This document shows, piece after piece, positions 24,987 to 33,911 of a stretch of 35,437 bases of DNA (the first letter of the stretch is position 1; each line of letters begins with the position of its first letter). The DNA lies in the NCBI GenBank assembly GCA_000989955.1, contig LBTE01000002.1, positions 173,126 to 208,562 of the forward strand, written 5' to 3'. A program made the position numbers and the translations under genes. The notes under the pieces were generated by a model. It ran no database searches, was not told where the DNA came from, and was given only the letters and a program-made list of their open reading frames with translations. Source of the DNA: a candidate division TM6 bacterium GW2011_GWF2_37_49 (lineage in GTDB: Bacteria; Babelota; Babeliae; Babelales; RVW-14).

Positions 24987-27935
24987 ATGAGCGAGACTGA
25001 AAAGAATTTAAAAAATCCGTTTCAACATACCTTAAACCTTCCTAAAACTGAGTTTTCGATTCGAGCGAATGCTGCAATCAAAGAGCCTGAAATTTTGAAA
25101 AACTGGGAGGCTGAAAATATTTATGAAAAATCAGCTCTCAAAAATAAAAATAAAAAAAAGTTTATTCTTCACGATGGTCCACCGTATGCCAACGGCCATC
25201 TGCACATCGGCCATGCTTTCAACAATGTTTTAAAAGATATCGTTTGCAAAGTCAAAAGAATGACTGGGCATCATGTTCCATTGATCCCTGGATCTGATTG
25301 CCATGGTTTGCCGATTGAATTAAAAGTTGCAAGCGAACTTGGACTTGAAAAAAATAAAGAAAGCATCGATCGAGTCGAGTTTAAAAAATCGTGCAGAGAA
25401 TACGCCAATAAATGGATCGATATTCAGCGCGACGAATTAAAAGAGCTCGGCAAGCTTGCCGACTATGACAATGCTTATCGAACGATGGACAAGCTCTATG
25501 AAGCCGATATTTTGAGGGCTTTGAGTATCTTTGTTAAAAAAGGTTTTATCGAACGCAAGGGTAAATCGATTCCTTGGTGCGCATCGTGCCAAACGGTGCT
25601 TGCAACTGCAGAAATTGAGTATCAGGACCGAAAAGATCCATCACTCTTCATTTTGTTTCCGCTTGAAGATGCGTCTGCAAGGTTAATTTTTCCGTACGCG
25701 TTTGAACAGCAACCAAATTTAAAGATTGGATTTTTGGTTTGGACAACAACTCCTTGGACTATCCCTTTAAACCGAGCAGTTGTGCTTAATCCGACTGCAA
25801 AATACGTTATAATTCAGGGCAAAGAGGCCGACCAAGGTCTAATCGTTGGCAAAGACCTGGCAGGCAAAATTTGTTCCATGTTAAACATTGAAAAAAAAGA
25901 AATTTGCGAGCTCGACGCCGATGTTTTTTTGGGCAAGACGGCAAATCATCCATTCATTCAAGATTTTCAAATACCTGTTCTAATCGATGAAATGGTTACA
26001 ACTGAAGACGGTACAGCCTGCTTACACTGCGCTCCTGGCTGCGGTCCAGACGATTACCTTCTCGGTGTAAAATCCGGCCTTGAAATATTTTCGCCAATTT
26101 CTGCTGAAGGCAAGTATGCCTTTGGTATCAAGCCTGAAGAGCTTGAAGGAATGCCTGTTTCAGACGGTCAAATTTGGGTTATCAAAAAATTAGCCGCGTT
26201 GGGCCGATTGATCCATAAAACGTCAATTACCCACTCATATCCGCATTGTTGGCGCTGTCACAACGGATTAATTTTTAGGGCCACTGAGCAGTGGTTTTGT
26301 AACTTGCAAAAAGACGATCTAGTGCAGAATACTCTCAAAGAGATTGAAAAAATAAGCTTTGTTCCTGACTGGGGCAAAAATAGGCTTCATGCTTTTACGT
26401 CAAACCGTACCGAGTGGTGTATTTCGCGTCAAAGAATTTGGGGTGTGCCAATTGCCGCTGTAATATGCGATTATTGTGAGCAGGCTTTTACAAGTGAGCA
26501 TCTGATCAATAAAGTGGCTGACGGTGTTGAAAAAGAGGGCATTGAATACTGGGATAACGTGTCAGTGCAAGATTTGGCTGAATTGGGTGCACTGCCAAAA
26601 GATTTTAAATGCTTGAAGTGCGGTTCTAGCGATTTGACAAAATTTCGCAAAGAAAAAGATATTCTTGATGTTTGGTTTGAGTCTGGCGTAAGCCACTACG
26701 CTGTTTTGTCGCGTAATCCAGAGACATTGGGTGTGCCAGCTGATCTTTATCTTGAAGGTTCTGATCAGCACAGAGGTTGGTTCCAGAGTTCATTATTATC
26801 TTCGATGGTCATGAACGGGCATACCTGCACAAAACAGTTTTTAACTCATGGTTTTGTCGTTGATGAAGCCAAGCATAAGATGTCAAAATCGATTGGCAAT
26901 GTCGTTGCTCCACAAGATGTTATCAAAAAGTACAGCCGCGATATTTTGCGTTTGTGGGTCGCAAGCGTTGATTACGAAGGCGATGCAGTTGTTTCTGATA
27001 AGTTGCTAGAAAATACTGCGGAAATTTACAGAAAAATCAGAAATACTTGCCGCTTCTTAGTTTCAAATCTTTACGATTTTGACATATCAAAAGACGCTGT
27101 CAGCCTTGATGACTTGCAGGAGCTTGATAAATATGCGCTTGCAAAGCTCGTGGAAGTTGATGAAATAATTAAAGATGCCTATCAAAATTACAAATTTGCT
27201 ACAGTTGTTCAAACATTAAATAACTACTGTACTGTCGAGTTGAGCGCTCTGTACCTTGATATTGTTAAAGATCGTTTATACGTTGAGCAGTCAGATGGTA
27301 GATTAAGGCGGTCTGCTCAAACAGTCTTGTATAATATACTCGATTCTATAACGCGTTTGATGGCGCCAATACTATCATTCTTGGCCGAAGAGGTTTCCAG
27401 CTTTTATCAAAAAAATAAAAACGAATCGATACATCTTCAGAGGTTTGCAGATGTTGTAATTCCTCGAATATCTAATGCCTTAGAGGTGGATTTGGTCTGC
27501 AGAAGTCAAAAATTTGAAGGGCCAGAATTTGAGGAAGGTATAAATCTGAATATCTGGGCATTGCTTGAAGCTATGCGTGACACCGTCTTAAAATCAATCG
27601 AAAGACTTCGCGAAAAAGGCGTAGTCAAGCATTCTCTGGAATCCAAGGTTGAACTTTTGCTTGATAAAAATTCAGAAGATGGCCGCTTATTGATAGAGTT
27701 TTTGGAGCAGCTTGCAAAAAAAGAGGACGCTGTCCGCTTCTTGAAGGACTGGTTGATTGTTTCGCAAGTTAGTGTTGCAACTAACGCCAAGCACCTTGAA
27801 AAGAGTGATTTGGATTGGCTGTTTTTAAGTGTTGGTCATGCTGACGGGGTCAAGTGCCCAAGATGTTGGCAGTGGGAATTGACTGATCACGTAGACGGCT
27901 TGTGCTGCCGTTGCTGCAAGGTGCTGAAAAAATAA
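24987..27935 (+). CDS. ileS: Isoleucyl-tRNA synthetase
   Basis: 982 residues, the length of a bacterial-type IleRS with a C-terminal zinc domain. Charges tRNA-Ile in the cytosol. Motifs: DGPPYANGHLHIGHA with HIGH at 73-76; CP1 editing domain with WTTTPWTIPLNRAVV and HCAPGCGPDDY, keeping the His and Asp of the hydrolytic site though the second His of the usual HTAPGHG is Cys; FRATEQWF; EGSDQHRGWFQSSLL; KMSKS at 631-635 (KMSKSIGNVVAPQDV); and the C-terminal zinc motif CPRCWQWE...CCRCC. The start is set by AGG 6 nt upstream. It sits between two large exported-protein genes, with repeat copy E 25 nt after its stop. Confidence 0.98.
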   Translation: MSETEKNLKNPFQHTLNLPKTEFSIRANAAIKEPEILKNWEAENIYEKSALKNKNKKKFILHDGPPYANGHLHIGHAFNNVLKDIVCKVKRMTGHHVPLIPGSDCHGLPIELKVASELGLEKNKESIDRVEFKKSCREYANKWIDIQRDELKELGKLADYDNAYRTMDKLYEADILRALSIFVKKGFIERKGKSIPWCASCQTVLATAEIEYQDRKDPSLFILFPLEDASARLIFPYAFEQQPNLKIGFLVWTTTPWTIPLNRAVVLNPTAKYVIIQGKEADQGLIVGKDLAGKICSMLNIEKKEICELDADVFLGKTANHPFIQDFQIPVLIDEMVTTEDGTACLHCAPGCGPDDYLLGVKSGLEIFSPISAEGKYAFGIKPEELEGMPVSDGQIWVIKKLAALGRLIHKTSITHSYPHCWRCHNGLIFRATEQWFCNLQKDDLVQNTLKEIEKISFVPDWGKNRLHAFTSNRTEWCISRQRIWGVPIAAVICDYCEQAFTSEHLINKVADGVEKEGIEYWDNVSVQDLAELGALPKDFKCLKCGSSDLTKFRKEKDILDVWFESGVSHYAVLSRNPETLGVPADLYLEGSDQHRGWFQSSLLSSMVMNGHTCTKQFLTHGFVVDEAKHKMSKSIGNVVAPQDVIKKYSRDILRLWVASVDYEGDAVVSDKLLENTAEIYRKIRNTCRFLVSNLYDFDISKDAVSLDDLQELDKYALAKLVEVDEIIKDAYQNYKFATVVQTLNNYCTVELSALYLDIVKDRLYVEQSDGRLRRSAQTVLYNILDSITRLMAPILSFLAEEVSSFYQKNKNESIHLQRFADVVIPRISNALEVDLVCRSQKFEGPEFEEGINLNIWALLEAMRDTVLKSIERLREKGVVKHSLESKVELLLDKNSEDGRLLIEFLEQLAKKEDAVRFLKDWLIVSQVSVATNAKHLEKSDLDWLFLSVGHADGVKCPRCWQWELTDHVDGLCCRCCKVLKK

Positions 27936-27960
27936 GAAAATATCTTTTCTACCAACCTCA

Positions 27961-28144
27961 TCCAGTTCATTGCTTTAAAAAGCAAGTGGCGTTTGTGCAC
28001 TTTTTTTCAAACTCACTTGCCAGCCAGCATCCAGTCAGTGCTTGCAGCTCGCATCTAAAAACTTGTCAAAATGTATACAGACCTGATCCCGCCGCTCGTC
28101 CTGAGCTTGTCGAAGGATGTATGGCCGTATAAATCAATGTTTTG
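27961..28144 (+). repeat. Intergenic repeat copy E (full length)
   Basis: 184 nt matching copy F (30571-30754) without gaps and with only 6 mismatches. Order: TCCAGTTCATTGC, stem GCAAGTG (27982-27988) with CACTTGC (28014-28020) around a T-run, CAGCCAGCATCCAGTCAGTG, core GCAGCTCGCATCTAAAAACT TGTCAA, ATGTATACAGACC, arm CGCTCGTCCTGAGCTTGTCG then AAGGATGTAT. Begins 25 nt after ileS. The rest of the 304-nt gap is the shared promoter leader of the next gene. Confidence 0.93.
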
Positions 28145-28239
28145 ACGCATATATTTAAAATATTAGTAATTTCAATATTTTGATTATTAAAATCAGATTA
28201 AGGTGTTTTAATTTATCTGCGTTACTTGGAAGGTGATTT

Positions 28240-30525
28240 ATGATTAATCGTTTGAATTCAAAATTGATCACGGTACTGTTTTGCATGTTTTTGGGGCTTG
28301 GGTTTATCGATCTAGCGGGTGCAGCGAATAAACCTGGTGAAGCGACTAATCAAAGCGGGTTTAGTATGTATGATAAACCCTCCGCCACTAATCCACAACC
28401 CTCCGCTACTCAACAACAACCTACCACTACTTCCGCTGGGCCAGGCGGCGAACTGGAAAATCCAGAAGTTGAAAAATCGAAGCCCGGATGGTTTTCTCGC
28501 GTTGGAAGCAGGATTGCAGGGTGGTTTAGGCGTGAAAATAAGAAGACGGAAGAAGAGAAACAGGAAGAATCAGTTGAATTAATGGCTATGGGTAGCCCGA
28601 ATACAGAAGAAGCGTCGCCTGCGTTGCCTGAATTGCCTGAATCAGAAAGTACCAGCCCAGGTATATTTACACGAGCTTGGGAAAGCGTGAAAGGCATTGC
28701 AAGCAGCATTGGCTCGGCATTTACGCGTACAAAGTCTGGCGCTGAGAGTGGTACAGAGCTTAAGCCTTTGACTGAGGCTGCGATGCCTGTGGCGGCTGCA
28801 GCTGCGGCTAATCAAGTGGATGGGCCTGTGACTACAGCGGCGGCTGCGGTATCAGATAATCCGAAAGCAATTATCGAAGAAGGCAAGGGTGGATCAGGCC
28901 AGGAAGTCGAATCATCTTCCAGAAAGAGTAAATTGCGTTTGGTCATTCAAGAATTGCGTGAACTTGGTGGTAAATATGGCGGTAATTTTGTTAAAAGACA
29001 GTTGCATAGATTATCCGCGTGGATCAAATATAAAGAACCAAAAGCCCCACGACCAGATGAAGACTTTGCAGGAAGGTGGTATGAGGATCCAAAGATTCCT
29101 GACAGACTTGTTTATGAATATTTGGTCGATTGCAGGCGCGTTGTGCAGGCAATTACTGGAGTAGATGAAATGACGCTGCGGAAGCAGCTTAGCTGGAAAG
29201 ATGCGAATGGACAAGATGTAGAAGGTGATCAAGGTACTGTTATAAGCCCAATTGGTGCTTATAATTGTTTTACACGTGATGCGACAGGGCATGACGATGG
29301 TTTAAATTTTTGTGCTGGGACGCTTGTAACGTATAATTTTACACAATTACAACAGTTTATTCATCAAATGCCTCAACCTGCTCAGCCACAACAGCCACCA
29401 ACATTCAAAATTATTGCATGGAGTGGCACTGGCGACGATGATTGTGCGGGAAGGCGCAAAGTTACTACATCGAACATGCAGGCAGATCCTGCAAACCGTG
29501 GTGCATTGTTTATGGAAGCATCTAATTTTAATTATTTGGAGGCTAAAGCCGAAAATGATTTGATCGGTAAGGCACATGACAACCCTAACGACAAATCTTT
29601 TCAAGACGGCTTACCCAAGCCAATGTCGGGCTATGCATTTGACAAAACTCAAGGCCCTGATGCATCTCTGTCTGCAGCGGCAGGTACTATCTTTAGATTA
29701 TATTATTATTTTAAAAATATAAAAAGTCAGCATGAAGAATCATCATCGGCTGAGCAAGTCGGTAATAGCTCTCTATGGCCGCAAAAACTTGACGATCCTG
29801 ACAGAGACTTAAATAGTTTAAAAGATCTTAGGCTTAATACTCGAAATGGGTATATAATTTCTCAAGGTGATGAATTGATTGCAGCATTAAATTATTTTAT
29901 TGATAATCTACTTAGTATCAGAGTCGGCGTGCAGTGCGAGGTTCAGGTGTCGTCGTACGGTGCAATTAATTATAACATTAGTGAAGGCATCCCAGGTAAG
30001 TGCTATAAATTATTTCACGATCCACATCAAAAAATTATGCAAATGTTTGTTGCAGCACTTAATTTGCAGAGTGGCCCAGTAGCTGATCTTTATAAAGATC
30101 AGCAATACAAAGAATTAGTTACAAATGCTGCAAAAGCATTATTAAGGGTTAATTACGATTTGGCAATAATGTATGCTTATTCTGCGAGTATTAAAAAGGT
30201 TATTTTAACCAAAATTGGTGGCGGCACATTCAAAAATGATTCTGAATGGATCAAGGACGTGATTGCGGCTGCGGTCCGTGATAATGCACAATTAATTAAT
30301 GATGGCGGCATCAGTATTATTTTAAATAGTTATAGTTATAAATCTACAGATGGAAACATTGATTATTGCGACACAGGACTTAGCCATGCAATAAACAAGG
30401 TTTATCCAAATCGCACCTCTATCGAGGTGTATGGCTCGGATGGGGACGTTGTAAGTACTTATAATCCGTCAGAGATTCCGGAAACAGCAGGCGCAAGCAG
30501 CTCAAGCTCAACAGTCCCTCAATAA
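28240..30525 (+). CDS. Exported linker protein with macrodomain-like C-terminal region
   Basis: 761 residues, GGAAGG 6 nt before the ATG. Signal peptide MINRLNSKLITVLFCMFLG as in the gene at 21859; the first 66 coding bases differ at only 3 positions. A shared GELENPE...PGWFSR segment and a low-complexity, partly Ala-rich region (VAAAAAANQVDG) follow to about residue 210. The folded part carries FCAGTLVTYNFTQL, MEASNFNYLE (about 424), FDKTQGPDASLSAAAGTIFR (about 467) and VILTKIGGGTF (about 655), the same series as in the truncated gene at 2-1456. The last motif resembles macrodomains; this is a hypothesis. The gene lies alone between repeat copies E and F. Secreted; function unknown. Confidence 0.87.
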   Translation: MINRLNSKLITVLFCMFLGLGFIDLAGAANKPGEATNQSGFSMYDKPSATNPQPSATQQQPTTTSAGPGGELENPEVEKSKPGWFSRVGSRIAGWFRRENKKTEEEKQEESVELMAMGSPNTEEASPALPELPESESTSPGIFTRAWESVKGIASSIGSAFTRTKSGAESGTELKPLTEAAMPVAAAAAANQVDGPVTTAAAAVSDNPKAIIEEGKGGSGQEVESSSRKSKLRLVIQELRELGGKYGGNFVKRQLHRLSAWIKYKEPKAPRPDEDFAGRWYEDPKIPDRLVYEYLVDCRRVVQAITGVDEMTLRKQLSWKDANGQDVEGDQGTVISPIGAYNCFTRDATGHDDGLNFCAGTLVTYNFTQLQQFIHQMPQPAQPQQPPTFKIIAWSGTGDDDCAGRRKVTTSNMQADPANRGALFMEASNFNYLEAKAENDLIGKAHDNPNDKSFQDGLPKPMSGYAFDKTQGPDASLSAAAGTIFRLYYYFKNIKSQHEESSSAEQVGNSSLWPQKLDDPDRDLNSLKDLRLNTRNGYIISQGDELIAALNYFIDNLLSIRVGVQCEVQVSSYGAINYNISEGIPGKCYKLFHDPHQKIMQMFVAALNLQSGPVADLYKDQQYKELVTNAAKALLRVNYDLAIMYAYSASIKKVILTKIGGGTFKNDSEWIKDVIAAAVRDNAQLINDGGISIILNSYSYKSTDGNIDYCDTGLSHAINKVYPNRTSIEVYGSDGDVVSTYNPSEIPETAGASSSSSTVPQ

Positions 30526-30532
30526 CTTCTGT

Positions 30533-30573
30533 GGAGCGGTTGTTTGGTGTCGTTGACACTAACCAACCGCTCC
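30533..30573 (+). terminator. Hairpin after the 761-residue protein gene
   Basis: Arms of 19 nt (30533-30551 and 30555-30573), starting GGAGCGGTTG and ending CCGCTCC, pair with one mismatch and one G-T around a GTT loop, 7 nt after the stop. No T-run follows directly; repeat copy F begins within the 3' arm, so termination may rely on both. Confidence 0.7.
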
Positions 30574-30754
30574 AGTTCATTGCTTTAAAAAGCAAGTGGC
30601 GTTTGTGCACTTTTTCTCAAACTCGCTTGCCAGCCAGCATCCAGTCAGTGCTGGTAGCTCGCATCTAAAAACTTGTCAAAATGTATACAGACCTGATCCC
30701 GCCGCTCGTCCTGAGCTTGTCGAAGGATGTATAGCTGTATAAATCAATGTTTTG
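30571..30754 (+). repeat. Intergenic repeat copy F (full length)
   Basis: Same 184-nt unit as copy E with 6 substitutions. Similarity stops at TTTTG, exactly where the -35 element of the shared leader begins in D and E. Here a minus-strand gene ends 15 nt later. With the preceding hairpin it fills the 243-nt convergent gap. Confidence 0.93.
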
Positions 30755-30768
30755 GTGTATTGAATTAC

Positions 30769-31464
30769 TTACTCGATAGCGTTTAAATTCAGTGTTTTAA
30801 TTTGATTTGAGAAGCGTTTATACCATCCAGATATAAATTCCTGCAAATAACTTTTTTGTGCCTCTGATTGTATATTAAGTTTATTCATTTTAAATTTTAT
30901 AATTATTTCATCAGCAATTGTTTTTGTGAGCTTTTTGCTAATCATATTATCTGTTTCGACATATGTTTTTAGTTGTAGCACTATTTCGTCGAACAGCAGT
31001 TCTCGATCATTTATCGCTATGTTATGCTTGCGTAACCGATCTCTGACAACTGACTCCGATTCTTTAACTGTTATCAAATCTGGCGATTGAACGTATTTTT
31101 TGCGTCGCTCTCTTTGATCGGAATCTAGATCTGCCAATTTTTTGAAGACCTTGTCGGTCATTGTTGGCATTACATCCTCATTAATAACCCGTTGTTTCTG
31201 TTTGTCTAAGTAAGACTCTTGCTCGAGTTTTTTGTAAATGTCTTTTTTGATAAATCGCCAATTTTGATGTAATTCAAAAGGGTTGGTATTTTTTTGATTT
31301 TCTACCATGTAGCCTCTGGCTATGGCCTTGAGTCGGCCTTTTGCCTGCTTGATCGGAACTTCGCTGACTGGTAGGTTTGAGTTATTTTTCGTATGCCCGC
31401 CACAGATGCTGAGACTTACTGCGAGGCCGATGATTAACATAAGCCTTATTTTATTTGTATTCAT
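30769..31464 (-). CDS. Exported helical protein, unknown function
   Basis: 231 residues. Signal peptide with core LMLIIGLAVSLSICGG; the Cys is not in a good lipobox, so lipidation is doubtful. The rest is charged and predicted helical (QAKGRLKAIARGY, RKKYVQSPDLITVKESESV, RDRLRKHNIAINDRELLFDE). No domain recognised. The ATG is preceded by a run of nine G (minus strand) that must act as the Shine-Dalgarno sequence. It is the last of a minus-strand series with the 35-residue ORF at 31532 and the lipoprotein at 31735, and may be cotranscribed with them. Confidence 0.8.
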   Translation of the reverse strand: MNTNKIRLMLIIGLAVSLSICGGHTKNNSNLPVSEVPIKQAKGRLKAIARGYMVENQKNTNPFELHQNWRFIKKDIYKKLEQESYLDKQKQRVINEDVMPTMTDKVFKKLADLDSDQRERRKKYVQSPDLITVKESESVVRDRLRKHNIAINDRELLFDEIVLQLKTYVETDNMISKKLTKTIADEIIIKFKMNKLNIQSEAQKSYLQEFISGWYKRFSNQIKTLNLNAIE

Positions 31465-31472
31465 CTTTATTA

Positions 31473-31481
31473 CCCCCCCCC
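31473..31481 (-). other. G9 homopolymer at the RBS position of the 30769 gene
   Basis: Nine consecutive C on the plus strand (G on the coding strand), 8 nt before the ATG, in otherwise AT-rich DNA. Such tracts slip during replication and could vary the RBS spacing. Confidence 0.7.
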
Positions 31482-31531
31482 AGAGTTATTTTAGCGTCAA
31501 ACTGACGTGTTTTTAAGGTATAAGGCTGTTA

Positions 31532-31639
31532 TTATATTTTAAAATTCTTTACAACCTTCATTATCAGCAAGATTATGCTGATTACCCAAAAAATCTTTAA
31601 AGCAATGATCTTTACAAATGCTTTTTTGTTGAAACTCAT
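31532..31639 (-). CDS. Small single-span membrane protein candidate (35 residues)
   Basis: Short ORF from the ATG at 31639 to the stop at 31532. It encodes MSFNKKAFVKIIALKIF, then a hydrophobic WVISIILLIM and a basic tail KVVKNFKI: one transmembrane segment with lysines on both sides. GAGAG lies 5 nt before the ATG and AAGGA a little further. It falls between and codirectional with the genes at 31735 and 30769, in a 270-nt gap that otherwise holds nothing. The composition and RBS argue for a real gene; no homologue is known to me. Confidence 0.5.
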   Translation of the reverse strand: MSFNKKAFVKIIALKIFWVISIILLIMKVVKNFKI

Positions 31640-31734
31640 TATTACTCTCTTTTCCTTTTAAATTTAATAGTGCCTAACACACCTTAAATATGGCAAAAAT
31701 GACCTTACCAAGTCAATGTTTTAGCTTTTTATAC

Positions 31735-33909
31735 CTACTTTTCCTCCTTCGCAGGCTCTAGAGCTTCAACTTGTCCTAACATATCAATCAACGTTGTGTT
31801 TTTAGTCGGTATATAAAGGTTTTTCTTTTTGCGCTTTAATGCCATTATTTTTGCAGAATCCATTTTTTTAGTTTGTGTGCCTTTTGAGGCTGCCAACTCT
31901 TTTTGCAAATCACTGATTATTTGTGCCTCAATTTTATCTTGTTCTTGTTTTATATATTCATGTGTAATAAATTTTTCTTGTTCTAAGTTTTTAATCAATT
32001 TTTTACAGGAGGCCACATCTCTGTCTGAAGCGCCGGCCAAATCTTCATTGCCAGGTTCAAGGACCAGCATTTGCATGAGATGAGGCAAAAATTTGTTCCA
32101 AAGCGACTTTTCTTCCTGGTCAATTGCTAATTTAGGAGTTGTCGTTTGCGAGCTTGTCGCACGCACAAATCGTCCACCTGCTGCGCTTTGCTTCTTTTTA
32201 GACTCTTTTGACAAGCTTCGTTCAGCATCTTTGCGGCTCTTTAATAAGCCTCCAAGCTCTGACAATGAGTCATCGGTCAAAATGCCTGAGTAGATAGAGC
32301 TTAGAGCAGCAGCCTTTTTTTCTTGCGAAGTTTGCGTGTTAACGTCAGACAGGCTTACCATAATTTGTTTTAATGTGTCCTTAATCGATTCTGTGTAATT
32401 TTTTGCTTTATTAAGTGCGGATTTTTCATCCTTGTCTAAGCCTTTGTCCCCAGATTCATTCTTTTTCTCTTTATTTTCCGGCTTATTTTCGGTTTTATCG
32501 CTATCTAATTTTAAACCAGAAGAGGCGCCACCAGCTTGGTTGCTGGATTTGTCTTTGTTTTTGCTTTTTCCAAACATGTCATCCCCAAAACCGGAGTCCC
32601 ACGATGATCCGCCACCAAAACCGCTGCCACCAAAACCGCTGCCGCTCGATGAACTCCTTCCGTAGGGTGATGAGTGTGGTGATCCATACCCTGATGAATG
32701 GTATCCAGGGTATCCGCCTCTGCCATAGCTTGATGATCCATAACTTGATGAATGGTATCCGTCTCCGCTACTTCTACGCTCTTTCAGCTTACGTTCAGCC
32801 TCTTTTTGTTTCGTTTCACGTTTTTTTTGTGATTCAGAGATTTGCCTTTCCGCATCTTGGCCTATAATTTCTTTTAGCTCTATGTTTAATTTTTTTAATT
32901 CATCGGTGCTGTTTGTTACTTGATTTTGAATGTTTGAGGTTTCTGCCGACTGAGGTTCGATTTTAGTTGTGGCTATGGCAGTGTCGCTTTCTTCAATTTC
33001 TTCGGTTTCTTCGGTTTCTTCGAAGTCGTCTGATTCTTCCGGTTTTGCTTCAGGTTCTTCTATCGATTTTGTTACGGGTTTAATAGCTGGTTTCGTTGTC
33101 TCTGTTGCTGGAATTTGTTTTTTAGCGGATAGCGGTTCGTATTTTGGCAAAGTTCTCTGTGGTTTTTGGCTTGCAAGTTGTTGTATAGCCGCTACTCCTT
33201 GCTCTAATTCTTCTTCAGGTTCGCCGATTTCCGCATCTAAAGTTTGCAATTTTTTAAGTATATCTAAAAAATCTTTTCGAATGTTTTTTGTGGGTGTGGC
33301 TGGCTCTTTAGTATATTGTTTTTTATAAGATTCTGCGATTTTTTCGGGCTTTAAAAATAATGCCGTGTAGATGCCTTTGTCTTGAATTATGTCAAGCATA
33401 GAATTCGCTTGTTCTAGCTCATTTTTAAATTCAATAAAGTTAGTTTCTTTAAATTTGGGCGGCAGGTCTTGATTATTCGTAATTTTATTTTGTATGGAAA
33501 ACGAAATTGTGTTGAATTCATCGGAATAATAGTTTAACGCATCAACAGACTCTTTTGTTGGTCTTATTTTTGTATTTTTACCTGACCCCTTAACCTGTTC
33601 TACGTCTGGATCTAAAAACAGCTCCTGAATGTTCTTTGTTCGCCTTGGAGGCTTAGGTTGAACTGGTGAAGTTTCTGTTGAATCAAACATTCTTGAACTT
33701 GGTTCGGCATCATATTTTATCGGTGATTTGAAATCGTCATCAGTTTTTGGTGACATGGAATCATTCGGAGATTTTTCCATGGACTCAATGTCTTTGAGCA
33801 GTTGGTCCAAAAAGTCCATTTCTCCAGCGCCTTCTGATAATAATTTAAAAGTATTTGCGCAACTAAAAATAAAAATGATAAATATGAATCGAAATAAAAA
33901 GTTTCTCAT
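31735..33909 (-). CDS. Probable lipoprotein with Glu-rich and Gly/Ser/Tyr-rich low-complexity regions
   Basis: 724 residues. The N-terminus MRNFLFRFIFIIFIFSC fits a lipoprotein signal with lipobox IFSC (Cys17). A helical region follows, then an acidic Pro/Glu/Thr stretch with a DDFEETEETEEIEE run. Near residues 380-450 is a Gly/Ser/Tyr/His-rich segment (YHSSSYGSSSYGRGGYPGY, GSGFGGSGFGGGSS). The C-terminal third is charged and helical. No domain recognised. The middle segment resembles adhesive or phase-separating low-complexity sequence, suggesting a surface role, but this is only composition. A G8 run ends 2 nt before the ATG. The start is 57 nt from the divergent pilin-like operon. Confidence 0.85.
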   Translation of the reverse strand: MRNFLFRFIFIIFIFSCANTFKLLSEGAGEMDFLDQLLKDIESMEKSPNDSMSPKTDDDFKSPIKYDAEPSSRMFDSTETSPVQPKPPRRTKNIQELFLDPDVEQVKGSGKNTKIRPTKESVDALNYYSDEFNTISFSIQNKITNNQDLPPKFKETNFIEFKNELEQANSMLDIIQDKGIYTALFLKPEKIAESYKKQYTKEPATPTKNIRKDFLDILKKLQTLDAEIGEPEEELEQGVAAIQQLASQKPQRTLPKYEPLSAKKQIPATETTKPAIKPVTKSIEEPEAKPEESDDFEETEETEEIEESDTAIATTKIEPQSAETSNIQNQVTNSTDELKKLNIELKEIIGQDAERQISESQKKRETKQKEAERKLKERRSSGDGYHSSSYGSSSYGRGGYPGYHSSGYGSPHSSPYGRSSSSGSGFGGSGFGGGSSWDSGFGDDMFGKSKNKDKSSNQAGGASSGLKLDSDKTENKPENKEKKNESGDKGLDKDEKSALNKAKNYTESIKDTLKQIMVSLSDVNTQTSQEKKAAALSSIYSGILTDDSLSELGGLLKSRKDAERSLSKESKKKQSAAGGRFVRATSSQTTTPKLAIDQEEKSLWNKFLPHLMQMLVLEPGNEDLAGASDRDVASCKKLIKNLEQEKFITHEYIKQEQDKIEAQIISDLQKELAASKGTQTKKMDSAKIMALKRKKKNLYIPTKNTTLIDMLGQVEALEPAKEEK

Positions 33910-33911
33910 AT

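Noticed and set aside
27961..30754. Insertion sequence or transposon defined by copies E and F
   Set aside because: No transposase or terminal inverted repeats; the enclosed gene encodes an exported protein and the same repeat occurs singly elsewhere.
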